Source: an uncultured Alphaproteobacteria bacterium
GTDB lineage: Bacteria > Pseudomonadota > Alphaproteobacteria > Rhodobacterales > Rhodobacteraceae
NCBI GenBank assembly: GCA_902537415.1
Contig: CACBBC010000013.1
Span: forward strand, 1 to 45,647
Direction: 5' to 3'
Length of the DNA stretch: 45,647 bases
Below the pieces are notes generated by a model. That model worked only from the letters and a program-made list of their open reading frames with translations. It was not told the origin of the DNA and did not search any database. The position numbers were made by a program, and so were the translations under genes. Positions 26,975-34,680 of the stretch are shown here, in pieces; within the stretch, counting starts at the first letter, position 1, and every line of letters begins with the position of its first letter.

Positions 26975-27157
26975 ATGACGCTAAACGATCAACTTTACTC
27001 AAGACTTGTAAATCTTTACCAGGGTCTAGATGATGAGAAAATTCATCAGTTCAATGCGAGAGTAATTTTACTTTTATTAGCAGAGATATCAGATTCACTA
27101 GTTATAAAAAAAATTATTGATCAATTAGAAACTGAAAACAAAAGCTCTAGTAATTAA
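26975..27157 (+). CDS. DUF2783 family small protein
   Basis: A 60-aa protein from ATG 26975, with GGAGAG 10 nt upstream. A TTG start at 26957 would overlap that site, so I reject it. The body DQLYSRLVNLYQGLDDEK then FNARVILLLLAEISD fits my memory of the DUF2783 family, small helical proteins encoded next to flavin monooxygenases in aromatic catabolism. It is the last gene of the homogentisate operon. A role as a helper or coupling protein for the monooxygenase is plausible but unproven. Confidence 0.7.
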   Translation: MTLNDQLYSRLVNLYQGLDDEKIHQFNARVILLLLAEISDSLVIKKIIDQLETENKSSSN

Positions 27158-27175
27158 CTTGCTCCAGAATAACTT

Positions 27176-27463
27176 TTAAAACGGTAAAATTCCGCGCAAA
27201 GTCGAAAGCAATGGAATGATCTTTTGAAATAATGAAAAAAGGTTTATCCCAAGTTTTGGTAAAAGCCACAAAAATAAAGAAAATAAAAGCACAAGTGAAA
27301 TAATTATAAAAAAAGTATTTGGCTGCATAAAGGTACTTTTATCAGAGTTCATAATATCTTCTAATTTGTTGTTTTTTTTATTTCCATTTTTTGTTTTTAT
27401 ATACGGCCGTAATATCCATATTATGAATAAAATAAAAACTAAAATAAGAATAAGGCGAACCAT
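27176..27463 (-). CDS. Small two-helix membrane protein
   Basis: I do not recognise a family. The 95-aa product has a hydrophobic segment at residues 2-20 (MVRLILILVFILFIIWIL), a basic, Asn/Lys-rich loop, and a second hydrophobic segment at about 51-70. The length and layout suggest an inner-membrane protein. It follows the cupin gene on the same strand at a 49-nt distance, so they are likely co-transcribed. A truncated paralogue of its first 24 codons, with nearly the same start and the same distance to a cupin remnant, lies at 32513-32587. Confidence 0.6.
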   Translation of the reverse strand: MVRLILILVFILFIIWILRPYIKTKNGNKKNNKLEDIMNSDKSTFMQPNTFFIIISLVLLFSLFLWLLPKLGINLFSLFQKIIPLLSTLRGILPF

Positions 27464-27512
27464 GAAAATATACTTTCTATTTTTGGTAGAACACTACAGG
27501 AAGTTAAACTTA

Positions 27513-27905
27513 CTACTTTTGAAAAATATATTCTACTTCTTCCCAACAGTCAGTAGGAAAAATCCATAATATTTCTAAATCTTCCTCACCAGTATTCTTC
27601 AATCCGTGATCAACATTTTTAGGAATATACACAAAGCTATCCTTATAAACCTTCTTTGAACTTAAAGAAGATAGAAGTAGTCCTTCCCCTTGTCGAATGA
27701 TGTATACTTCCTGAGGTGAGTGGTGATGAAGGGGTAGCTCTTCTCCAGGTGGTAAAACCAATACTCCACATGAAAGTCCATGGCTCATTAATTGTGTGCT
27801 GTCAGCAATATACTTCCATCTAAGTTTACCTTGGTCTTTATTCTCATTCCAAGCCTGGTCCTTTAAATGAGATATGACAATTTTTTCTTTACCGGGGTTT
27901 GTCAT
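27513..27905 (-). CDS. Cupin domain protein, candidate DMSP lyase (DddK/DddW type)
   Basis: A 130-aa single-domain cupin. Cupin motif 1 reads HHHSPQEVY with His 60, His 62, Glu 66 and Tyr 68; motif 2 has His 100 in NVDHGLKN. Near the C-terminus IFPTDCWEEVEYI ends with Tyr 126. This matches the residue layout that I recall for the SAR11 DMSP lyase DddK (metal ligands His-His-Glu-His, catalytic Tyr), including length and the PTD...EVEY ending. DddK cleaves dimethylsulfoniopropionate to dimethyl sulfide and acrylate. A general metal-binding cupin is the alternative. The start ATG has AGGA 6 nt upstream. A decayed, frameshifted copy lies at 32636-32730. Confidence 0.7.
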   Translation of the reverse strand: MTNPGKEKIVISHLKDQAWNENKDQGKLRWKYIADSTQLMSHGLSCGVLVLPPGEELPLHHHSPQEVYIIRQGEGLLLSSLSSKKVYKDSFVYIPKNVDHGLKNTGEEDLEILWIFPTDCWEEVEYIFQK

Positions 27906-28438
27906 TTTTTCCTAAAGTGTTAAAAACATTGCTATCGCCACCATCTCTTTCCAGCTATTTGGATATCTATCTTTCATTTTCACTCTTTGATAAAATTTTC
28001 ACATTTTTAGCAATTAAGCCAAGGCTCTTCTTACTGTTCATTTTAGTAAAATTCGACAATATTTTTTCTTATTTCTCCTGGAAAAAATTATTTGCAACAA
28101 TATTCTTTATAAATTCTCATTTGTTAACCAGAAAAAGTATATATGTAACTTTTTATGGTGAAAATATAAAAATTGGGTTATGTGTAACTTCCAACATATG
28201 GTACCTGACAAAAACAGTAGCCATGGGTATATTTTCTATAGAAAGAATAAAAAATAACAAACTTGATAGGGCAGGAGTGATAATCTGATGCAGGAGCTCA
28301 ATTATTTTGGGCTATCAAATTAACAGCTTTTCGGAACCAAAAAAATCCTGATTTTAAACGGCTATCTAGTTTTGGCAATAAGCGTCTTTTTCATAACGAG
28401 CTGTTGCTTTTAGTAAAATCGACCAGTAGCCTTGCTAG
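27906..28438. other. 533-nt gap between the cupin and VanZ-like genes
   Basis: AT-rich DNA holding the upstream region of the cupin gene. An open frame on the + strand (27899-28288) encodes a Phe-rich sequence with no recognisable domain or ribosome-binding site; I do not accept it as a gene. In the second, shortened copy of this module the corresponding gap is much smaller. Confidence 0.5.
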
Positions 28439-28771
28439 ATGCGCCGTTATCTTGGTATCCTCCTCACGCTCATTTTTACTACCATCCTAACGGTGGCCAT
28501 GCTCTGGCCATTAGAAGCACTGCCGCCAACATTAAACGACAAGGTAGTACAACTCATTGCTTTTGCAACACTATCTTTCCCACTTTCCAGAACTGGCCGC
28601 TTTGGATTGCTTCCTGTGTTTGTACCTGCATGTACCTTCGGAGGAATGATTGAACTCATACAGCCAGGCTTTAACCGTAGTGCAGATATGAATGACTGGG
28701 TTGCCGACGTAATGGGTGTTGCTATTGGTATTATCTGTGGCCTTATTTATCGGCGACTCCGGTCCCACTGA
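28439..28771 (+). CDS. VanZ-like family membrane protein (copy A)
   Basis: A 110-aa protein with four short hydrophobic segments and the VanZ-like hallmark pattern: TVAMLWPLEALPP, a KVVQLIAFATLSFPLSR helix, and IELIQPGFNRSADMNDWVAD, where the Glu, Gln-Pro and Asp-Trp positions are the family's conserved core, ending in YRRLRSH. VanZ-like proteins occur near polysaccharide loci and in teicoplanin resistance, but their molecular role is not defined. A clearly related paralogue (roughly 55-60% identical by eye) lies at 32876-33220; both are on the + strand, opposite to the genes around them. Confidence 0.75.
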   Translation: MRRYLGILLTLIFTTILTVAMLWPLEALPPTLNDKVVQLIAFATLSFPLSRTGRFGLLPVFVPACTFGGMIELIQPGFNRSADMNDWVADVMGVAIGIICGLIYRRLRSH

Positions 28772-28983
28772 GTTTGTTTCAGTAACCAATGTCTTATTTT
28801 TTGGGCAGTTCGTAACTTTGCCAGAAAATTTTGCTGGTCACTTGTATCATGAACTGAGTATGTTTTCACGAGAATTCACGGACGCCATAAAGGCTACATA
28901 ATTAGTGTAAGGAACGTTTATAATCACACAGAGAGGAGCTTCGTTTTAGGTTAAAAGTTTAGCGTAGCCGGCTCACCAAATTT

Positions 28984-29004
28984 AAGTGCCGTATCGTGGC
29001 ACTT
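28984..29004. terminator. Hairpin between convergent genes
   Basis: AAGTGCC (28984-28990) pairs with GGCACTT (28998-29004) around a 7-nt loop, in the gap between the VanZ-like gene and the converging glycosyltransferase gene. The T-run after it is interrupted (TTAAGTTTT), so terminator strength is uncertain. Confidence 0.4.
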
Positions 29005-29050
29005 TAAGTTTTCTCAGCATAACATCTTTCCAATAATAACTTAAGATTTA

Positions 29051-29863
29051 TTATATATAACGGTAAAAAACCTTCTTTAAGATATTCGGTGTAATACGAA
29101 AAAATAATCGCACAATAACGTTTATGGTAAATTGAAACCCTGAGATAAAACCAATTTTTTTTTGATAGTGCAAAACTTGTAATTCGTGCAAAAAATAACT
29201 CCAGGACCGACGATTTAACAACGCAGCACCGCCGCGCATCTTTACAAAAGTCTCGTCTTGATTTGCAAGTTCATGCCCACGAACTAAAAGTAAACTCCAA
29301 AGAGCATAATCTTGCCCTTTTCTAAATAATGGGTACCCTCCCAATTCTTTTATTTTGGATTTTCTAAAGGCAACTGATGGATGGTTCATAGGGTTCCGAA
29401 AAACACCATAATTAGCAATTTCTTTATGCCCAATTGGGACCTTACGAGTATTTTTCTCACCTGTGTCGTCAAACATTAACACGTGTCCACTGCTTGCTGA
29501 TACATGTTTATGGCTCATTAAAAATCTAACTTGAGAACTAAACCGGTTTGGTAGGCTAACATCATCGCTATCCATCCTAATGACCAAGTCATTTTGACAG
29601 AAATCAAGACCGTAGTTAAGAGCATTCGCCAATCCTAAATTTGATTTTAATCGCACAACTGTAAGCTTGGTACTTAACCTCTTATCCCATTTAGATATAA
29701 CAAAATCTAATTCAGTAGTCAGTTTACCATCACAGACAAGCACAATTTGGTCAGGTTTTAAACGTTGGTAGTTCCAAATGCTTTCAAATGCAATATTAAA
29801 GTGATCTGGGTTATCTGCTTCATAAATGGACATGAGGACTGAGAATTTTTCAAACTCACTCAT
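29051..29863 (-). CDS. Family 2 glycosyltransferase
   Basis: A 270-aa GT-A fold glycosyltransferase. The N-terminal FSVLMSIYEADNPDHFNIA is the usual first strand and loop, NLGLANALNYGLDFC carries the family's NxGxxxAxNxGL pattern, and LVIRMDSDDVSLPNR contains the DxD metal/nucleotide-sugar site (about residues 97-100). It adds a sugar to a polysaccharide repeat unit at the cytoplasmic face. It is the most distal gene of the minus-strand surface-polysaccharide locus and lies 12 nt after asnB. No transmembrane segment is evident. The sugar and acceptor cannot be told. Confidence 0.88.
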   Translation of the reverse strand: MSEFEKFSVLMSIYEADNPDHFNIAFESIWNYQRLKPDQIVLVCDGKLTTELDFVISKWDKRLSTKLTVVRLKSNLGLANALNYGLDFCQNDLVIRMDSDDVSLPNRFSSQVRFLMSHKHVSASSGHVLMFDDTGEKNTRKVPIGHKEIANYGVFRNPMNHPSVAFRKSKIKELGGYPLFRKGQDYALWSLLLVRGHELANQDETFVKMRGGAALLNRRSWSYFLHELQVLHYQKKIGFISGFQFTINVIVRLFFRITPNILKKVFYRYI

Positions 29864-29875
29864 AGTTGATCATTT

Positions 29876-31765
29876 CTACTTTACTGAGCACCAACGAGAA
29901 AACCACAATTGGAACACTACTAAATGCCAGAGTTCAATGTAACTGGAACCATTCTTGTAAAAATTATCTTTTATGTTTGACACCTCTTTAAGGTTAAATA
30001 CTGCGCTCTCCTGAATAGCTTTCTCCGAAGTCACTTCGTCTACTAAATCCCTAAGATCATTTTTTAACCATATATCCATGGGAATAGAAAAACCTTTTTT
30101 ACCCTTGGTCATAATATTTGAATTAACAAACTTTTTAAGTATCCTACGCAGCGCTACTTTTGTCTTGCCATTTCTGAACTTTTCTTTGATGTCCAGCGCA
30201 GCACAAAACTCGATTAATTTGTGATCAAGTAATGGCTCACGCACCTCCAAAGAATTTGCCATTGAAGCTCGGTCTACCTTTGTCAAAATTTGATAAACAT
30301 AAGTTTTATAATCAATTAACATCGCAGCTTGTAAACGATGAAGATTTTTATCCATAATTAAACTATCAAGCTCTGTAAAATAACCTTCATCAATAGATGG
30401 GTGACGCAAAATTTTTGTGACCCTTTCATCAGAAACGTACTTATTCAAATTTTTGTAGACTTGGCTCTCTGATTTTGAATCTAGTATGTTGCATATTTTT
30501 GTAAGTTTGATTGATAGAAGTTGGAGTTTAAAGTACCGTGTGCCTACCAAGTTTGTTAGGTTACGAATAAGGAACTTAAACACTCTTTTTAAGGTAGTGG
30601 GTAAGAAATGCACCCAATACCACTTATTAAAAAACGTATATCTATAGTAGCCGCAAAACGCTTCATCGCCACCATCTGCAGATAAAGCAACTTTAAACCT
30701 CTCACTAGCAAATTGGCTTAGCAAAAAAGTAGGGAACATTGATGTATCAGAAAAAGGTTCATCATAATAATAGGGTAGTTTTCTGATTAAATCTTTAATC
30801 TCCTCTTCTCGGATATATGTCTCTATATGCTCTGTCCCGATATTAGCGGCAGTTTCTTTTGCGCTAGGTGCCTCATCGTAACGAGTATCTTCTACTCCCA
30901 ATGAAATAGTACACACCTGAGTTGTCTTCGCCAAAACTGAGGTAACCAGTGCACTATCAACTCCTCCACTCAAAAAAGTACAAACAGGTACATCTGAAGT
31001 GAGCCTCAAAGTGCATGCTGTTTCGAGATACGTTTCAAGTTGGTCAACATTAGAAGTATTATTCCTATACTCTTTCAAAATATCTAATACATCCCAATAT
31101 TTTTCATACTTCATCAACTGATTGGATATATCATATTCTAAGATCATACCCGGTTCGATTTTATTAACGCTTGAAAATATTGTTAACGGAGGTTGAATAT
31201 ATCCAAATTGCATAAACTGCGTTAGCGCAGATGGATTTATACTCTTATCAAAATAAGAATATGTCATCAGCGCTTTGATTTCTGAAGCAAAGCTTAAAAA
31301 GTTTTTACCCTGATAAAAATAAAGTGGTTTTACACCTAAGCGATCATTTAAAAAGGTCAGTCGGAGCTTTATATTATCAAAGATGACGATTGAGAACATT
31401 CCAACAAAACGCTTAACACATTTACTACCCCATTCTATAAAAGCATATAAGATTACTTCTGTATCAGAGTCTGTTTTGAACTTATATTTGCTTTTTAATT
31501 GCTTTTTAATTTCTGCAAAGTTGTAGATTTCACCATTGTAAACAATTGTAAACCTCTCGGTATAATCCACCATAGGTTGATTAGCGTTTTCACTAAGATC
31601 TAAAATCGATAATCTTACATGACCAAGAACTATTTTGTGGTCCAGAATTTTAAATGATTTAGAGGCTCTAGCATCTGGACCTCGATGTTTGATAGATTCT
31701 AACATCTTGTCTATTGAGTGCCCAGCACCACCTTTGTAACTTACGTATCCAGCTAAACCACACAT
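29876..31765 (-). CDS. asnB: Asparagine synthase (glutamine-hydrolysing) family protein
   Basis: A 629-aa two-domain amidotransferase. After Met, Cys 2 of the class II glutaminase nucleophile is present (MCGLAGYVS), with NGEIYNF downstream; the synthase domain has the ATP-pyrophosphatase motif FLSGGVDSAL (about residue 264). In surface-polysaccharide loci such AsnB-like proteins (as in WbpS or VioB-type neighbours) often amidate uronic acids or other carboxylates rather than make asparagine. Here that seems likely because glycosyltransferases surround it. Its start overlaps the upstream CDP-alcohol phosphotransferase stop (TGATG). Making free Asn remains possible. Confidence 0.9.
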   Translation of the reverse strand: MCGLAGYVSYKGGAGHSIDKMLESIKHRGPDARASKSFKILDHKIVLGHVRLSILDLSENANQPMVDYTERFTIVYNGEIYNFAEIKKQLKSKYKFKTDSDTEVILYAFIEWGSKCVKRFVGMFSIVIFDNIKLRLTFLNDRLGVKPLYFYQGKNFLSFASEIKALMTYSYFDKSINPSALTQFMQFGYIQPPLTIFSSVNKIEPGMILEYDISNQLMKYEKYWDVLDILKEYRNNTSNVDQLETYLETACTLRLTSDVPVCTFLSGGVDSALVTSVLAKTTQVCTISLGVEDTRYDEAPSAKETAANIGTEHIETYIREEEIKDLIRKLPYYYDEPFSDTSMFPTFLLSQFASERFKVALSADGGDEAFCGYYRYTFFNKWYWVHFLPTTLKRVFKFLIRNLTNLVGTRYFKLQLLSIKLTKICNILDSKSESQVYKNLNKYVSDERVTKILRHPSIDEGYFTELDSLIMDKNLHRLQAAMLIDYKTYVYQILTKVDRASMANSLEVREPLLDHKLIEFCAALDIKEKFRNGKTKVALRRILKKFVNSNIMTKGKKGFSIPMDIWLKNDLRDLVDEVTSEKAIQESAVFNLKEVSNIKDNFYKNGSSYIELWHLVVFQLWFSRWCSVK

Positions 31766-32505
31766 CAGTCAGACACTTGCTTATGCATTGGGTGTTTTGC
31801 TGATTGCAAATAAACATACCGTAACAACCAACCAAACATGCCGAAATTTACGATAAGCATTATGATCAAGAGCAGTTCCAAAACCGTAAATAAAATTGCT
31901 AGTGGGATTAGAAACAATAAAAACCCACCCCAATCGAGGTTTTTATAAATTTTTAAATAGCTTCCATATTGCTTCATATCTTTTTCTACGATGCCTTGTT
32001 CTAATTTCACTAAACTTATCTTTAAGTACGCAGCTCTTGCATAAATTCCGGCAAAGGAAGAAAAGGTTCCAAGTATATACCAAGAAATATCATCGTTTAT
32101 TTGAGTTAAATAATAACCCAGAGATGTCCAAAGACCGACTATAAAAAAGTATCCAACAAAGGCATCAAAAAATTCTCCTAGTGGATTTTCTATTTGATAC
32201 TTTTTCTTAAGAACTCGCGCTAATGTTCCATCCATACAATCCATAATCATGAAAATGATACACAAGAGGCAACCAAAAATTATTGTGACGATATTAGTGC
32301 TTAGAAAAAATAGACAAAAGCCTCCTGCTGCAAAAAAAAACGACAAAATCGAGATTTTATTAGGTGTCAATCTAAAGTAATGAAATGCTATCGGTAAAAC
32401 AAGAAACCCAATAGGTCGGAATATATATCTATCGGCAACGGTAAGTGTCCGTTTTTTCTCATCACCTATACCATATTTAATTAAGTCTTTATGACTAATT
32501 TCCAT
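31765..32505 (-). CDS. CDP-alcohol phosphatidyltransferase family membrane protein (last Asp replaced)
   Basis: A 246-aa polytopic membrane protein of the CDP-alcohol phosphotransferase family. The motif begins DCMDGTLAR (Asp 89, Asp 92, Gly 93, Ala 96, Arg 97) and continues with GEFFDAFVG, where Gly 110 and Asp 114 match but the fourth Asp, usually the proposed catalytic base, is Gly 118. Family members transfer a phospho-alcohol group from CDP-X to an acceptor hydroxyl. Next to genes for a predicted CDP-phosphoramidate pathway, a phospho-group transfer to the polysaccharide is an attractive inference. GGAGA 10 nt upstream lies in the tail of a truncated ORF. A related pseudogene lies at 36517-37230. 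Confidence 0.8.
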   Translation of the reverse strand: MEISHKDLIKYGIGDEKKRTLTVADRYIFRPIGFLVLPIAFHYFRLTPNKISILSFFFAAGGFCLFFLSTNIVTIIFGCLLCIIFMIMDCMDGTLARVLKKKYQIENPLGEFFDAFVGYFFIVGLWTSLGYYLTQINDDISWYILGTFSSFAGIYARAAYLKISLVKLEQGIVEKDMKQYGSYLKIYKNLDWGGFLLFLIPLAILFTVLELLLIIMLIVNFGMFGWLLRYVYLQSAKHPMHKQVSD

Positions 32506-32512
32506 TGTGATG

Positions 32513-32587
32513 TTATCTCCGCAAAATTTTGTAGATAAATGCTAAACTAGTTAAAATTAAAACTAAAAAAAGAACAAGGCGAACCAT
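32513..32587 (-). pseudogene. Truncated copy of the small membrane protein gene
   Basis: ATG 32587 starts a 24-codon frame, MVRLVLFLVLILTSLAFI, then a TAA. Its first residues match the 95-aa membrane protein at 27176 (MVRLILILVFILF). The distance to the next element upstream, a cupin tail, is 48 nt against 49 nt in the intact copy. It therefore looks like the 5' remnant of a duplicated gene. Its last codons carry the ribosome-binding site of the CDP-alcohol phosphotransferase gene. Confidence 0.7.
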
Positions 32588-32635
32588 TAAAAGATTCTTT
32601 CGTTTTTGGTAGAACACTATAAAGAGTTAAATTTA

Positions 32636-32730
32636 CTACTTTTTAAAATTATATTCTACTTCTTCCTTATACTTAGTCAAAATCCTAATATTTCTATAGG
32701 CTCTTTCCCAGGATTGTTTAGTCGTAGTCA
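32636..32730 (-). pseudogene. Frameshifted 3' remnant of a DddK-like cupin gene
   Basis: Minus-strand translation shows LNNPGKEPIEILGF in one frame and, shifted, KEEVEYNFKK followed by TAG. The intact cupin at 27513 ends LKNTGEEDLEILWIF...WEEVEYIFQK. Thus about the last 30 codons survive with a frameshift, and the metal-binding part is gone. It shows that the cupin was once present twice here. Confidence 0.7.
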
Positions 32731-32875
32731 TAATTTTAAGTGGTATAGATAAAACTTATGGTTTGGCTTGTTAGAAGCCCCAATAGTTATTCATCCCCTG
32801 ATTTATAGTCGGGCAGGAAAATCCATATAAAAAAGTAGGCTTGAATTTTACGCGAAGTGCAGTTACATATTGTTT

Positions 32876-33220
32876 ATGCGCATAGATCTTGATGTCTATC
32901 TTACCATTGCTATAGCGATCGTCATAACAGTAGCAATGCTCTGGCCTCTAGAGGCGTTACCTCCAGGGCCACAGGGATCTGACAAATTCGTACACCTGAT
33001 TGCCTTCGCTGCTCTTTCCTTTCCATTGGCACGCAATGATATGTTCGGATTGATTCCCGTACTAGTAGGTGGGAGCGCCTTTGGCGCTATTATCGAGCTT
33101 ATACAGCCTACCTTCAACCGCAGCGCGGAGTTAAGTGACTGGATCGCAGATACACTCGGCGTCTTAGTTGGAATTGGGATTGGCTTTCTGTATCGTCGCA
33201 CTAAGCATCACAGGGCTTAA
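32876..33220 (+). CDS. VanZ-like family membrane protein (copy B)
   Basis: A 114-aa VanZ-like protein, intact, sharing long stretches with copy A at 28439: TVAMLWPLEALPP, HLIAFAALSFPLAR, IELIQPTFNRSAELSDWIAD and a YRRTKHH tail. ATG 32876 follows a possible TTG at 32870; I prefer the ATG, although no strong ribosome-binding site is visible for either. Since the cupin and small membrane protein of this copy are broken while this gene is intact, it is likely still selected. It is on the opposite strand to the polysaccharide genes around it. Its function is unknown. Confidence 0.75.
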   Translation: MRIDLDVYLTIAIAIVITVAMLWPLEALPPGPQGSDKFVHLIAFAALSFPLARNDMFGLIPVLVGGSAFGAIIELIQPTFNRSAELSDWIADTLGVLVGIGIGFLYRRTKHHRA

Positions 33221-33386
33221 GTAATGCATAACCCCCCTTAAGCTTTGCTCAAAACTTATGAGTTATCACAACTACTGCTTTGGTAAGACAATTGGAAGAT
33301 AGCCGTTAAAAACTTCTATAAAGAGCTCCATGCCCTAATGTAAACTAGCAGATGAAAATCAAAATTAACCAATTTGTAGATGTTTA

Positions 33387-34469
33387 TTAACCACGAAATA
33401 GTTGATTTTCATAGCTTTGTAACCGCTCATCGAAAAAGAAATTCGCTAATTTCTTTAATGCGATCTGATCCACACACTTATTAAAAATCAAATGATCGTA
33501 TAAATCTGAAAATGAATCTACACCGATGCCTTCAAGTAATTCCTGAACACCATCATAAAGACCTTTATTCGTTTTGAATATTTCGATACTCTCAATATAA
33601 GCTAAAGCGGGCACATTGACGAAAGCGGCATCCGCTAAAATTCCTGAATAGTCGCTTATTACTAAATCAAATGCAGAAAGATAGGGCTCGATAATTTCTA
33701 TTAATGATACATCTGCTACAGAAACATTTTTTAACGATGTATCGAGATAATCAAATGTTATTGGGTGGGGTCGAATAACAAGGTGAACGTTATTATCCAA
33801 TAATGCATTAAGACGCCCTTGCTTCAACCAATTTACAAACGCAACCACGTCTAATCCTGCTTGAGTGTTACCGAACCTAGAACGTCTCCATGTGGGAGCT
33901 ATTAATACGAGTTTTTTTGGGGTATTTTCGATACCTAAAAGTTCTAGTATTTTATGCCGACTATAGTTTGGAAGACAATATTTTGGCAGTTTTAAGACTT
34001 TTACTTTTCTTTTCGAGACTAAAAATGACTTCTCGACGTTAGGTATTTGGGAGGATCCTGTGGTCCAATATTCGTCAGCGAACCAACTTCGATATCGTAT
34101 TACTAGATATTTATAGATCTTTTTCCATCCTCGGTAACCATGTAAACCCTGCTTTTTCATTAAATGCCCATGTGATATAATGATAATTCTCATACGGAGT
34201 AATATAAATGGGTTATATGTCGGAAAAGGGCCATCCGTAATCAAGGTGTTTGGTACGTCCGCAAATCTTCCTCTCTCTAGGCTTCCAAAACACAATCTTA
34301 ATATTTTAAGTATCTTTAAATTATCTGTATTTTTAGGAAATAAATATATTAAATTTGACTTACGATGCCGTGCGAGTATAGCGCCCGTGTTGGACCATTT
34401 TTTGTCTGATCCATTATATAAAAAAGTCACAGATGTTTTTTCTTTGTTATTTTCCACAAAAACTTCCAT
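33387..34469 (-). CDS. CDP-glycerol glycerophosphotransferase-like protein (TagF/TagB family)
   Basis: A 360-aa protein of the Glyphos_transf (GT-B) family. The core LVLIAPTWRR (about residues 190-199), HLVIRPHPITF, and FDLVISDYSGILADAAFVNVPALAYIES, read as consecutive pieces, carry the His and the Ser/Asp of the family's CDP-binding site. The N-terminal ~180 residues are less conserved. Such enzymes transfer glycerol-phosphate (or a related phospho-polyol) from its CDP form to a teichoic-acid-like or capsule chain. Together with other CDP-using genes it suggests a phosphate-bearing polymer. I chose ATG 34469; a TTG at 34475 is possible. Confidence 0.82.
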   Translation of the reverse strand: MEVFVENNKEKTSVTFLYNGSDKKWSNTGAILARHRKSNLIYLFPKNTDNLKILKILRLCFGSLERGRFADVPNTLITDGPFPTYNPFILLRMRIIIISHGHLMKKQGLHGYRGWKKIYKYLVIRYRSWFADEYWTTGSSQIPNVEKSFLVSKRKVKVLKLPKYCLPNYSRHKILELLGIENTPKKLVLIAPTWRRSRFGNTQAGLDVVAFVNWLKQGRLNALLDNNVHLVIRPHPITFDYLDTSLKNVSVADVSLIEIIEPYLSAFDLVISDYSGILADAAFVNVPALAYIESIEIFKTNKGLYDGVQELLEGIGVDSFSDLYDHLIFNKCVDQIALKKLANFFFDERLQSYENQLFRG

Positions 34470-34501
34470 TGTCAAAGTTTAGACCAATTTGTAATACTCA
34501 A

Positions 34502-34666
34502 TTATAAATATATCGCTAGCTTCAGTTCGAGAGCGAGACGTTTGCGTTCTTCTGAGATTAGTTTGCAACGTGGATTGGCTTTGTCTATTGGTTCTTGAAG
34601 TAACTTAAGGAAGTTACTGCATTCTTTTTTTGGTTGTCCCACAACTCTCTCATGAGCAGCTATCAC
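34502..34666 (-). CDS. Small ORF or gene remnant (54 codons)
   Basis: A GTG-started frame 14 nt after the 551-aa protein's stop, ending LKLAIYL and containing KANPRCKLISEERKRLAL, a charged, protein-like helix-forming stretch. It fills the gap between two genes of the same strand. I do not recognise it; the ribosome-binding site is poor. It could be a small gene or the 3' remnant of a lost gene in the locus. Confidence 0.3.
   Translation of the reverse strand: MIAAHERVVGQPKKECSNFLKLLQEPIDKANPRCKLISEERKRLALELKLAIYL
34599..34618. repeat. Perfect 8-bp stem hairpin with T-run
   Basis: AGTAACTT, loop AAGG, AAGTTACT, followed on the + strand by GCATTC and seven T. As a terminator it would work on the + strand, where no gene ends nearby; on the minus strand it lies within the small ORF described at 34502. 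Possibly chance or a relic. Confidence 0.35.
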
Positions 34667-34680
34667 ACGCCCTTATCTGT

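Larger units (their letters stand above)
32513..33220. repeat. Copy B of a diverged direct duplication (copy A at about 27427-28771)
   Basis: The order (small membrane protein, cupin, VanZ-like) and orientations are the same at 27427-28771 and here, about 5.1 kb apart. Base-level matches include AAGGCGAACCAT and GGTAGAACACTA and TATTCTACTTCTTCC in both copies. Copy B has lost most of the cupin and shortened the spacer. The GT2, asnB and CDP-alcohol phosphotransferase genes lie between the copies. Confidence 0.75.

Noticed and set aside
27899-28288. 129-codon + strand open frame in the cupin/VanZ gap
   Set aside because: Phe-rich, no domain, no ribosome-binding site, overlaps the cupin start; likely chance in AT-rich DNA.
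28357-33307. 11-bp inverted match AACGGCTATCT (28357-28367 and 33297-33307) as an insertion boundary
   Set aside because: An 11-bp match over 5 kb is expected by chance about this often and the flanks do not extend it cleanly.
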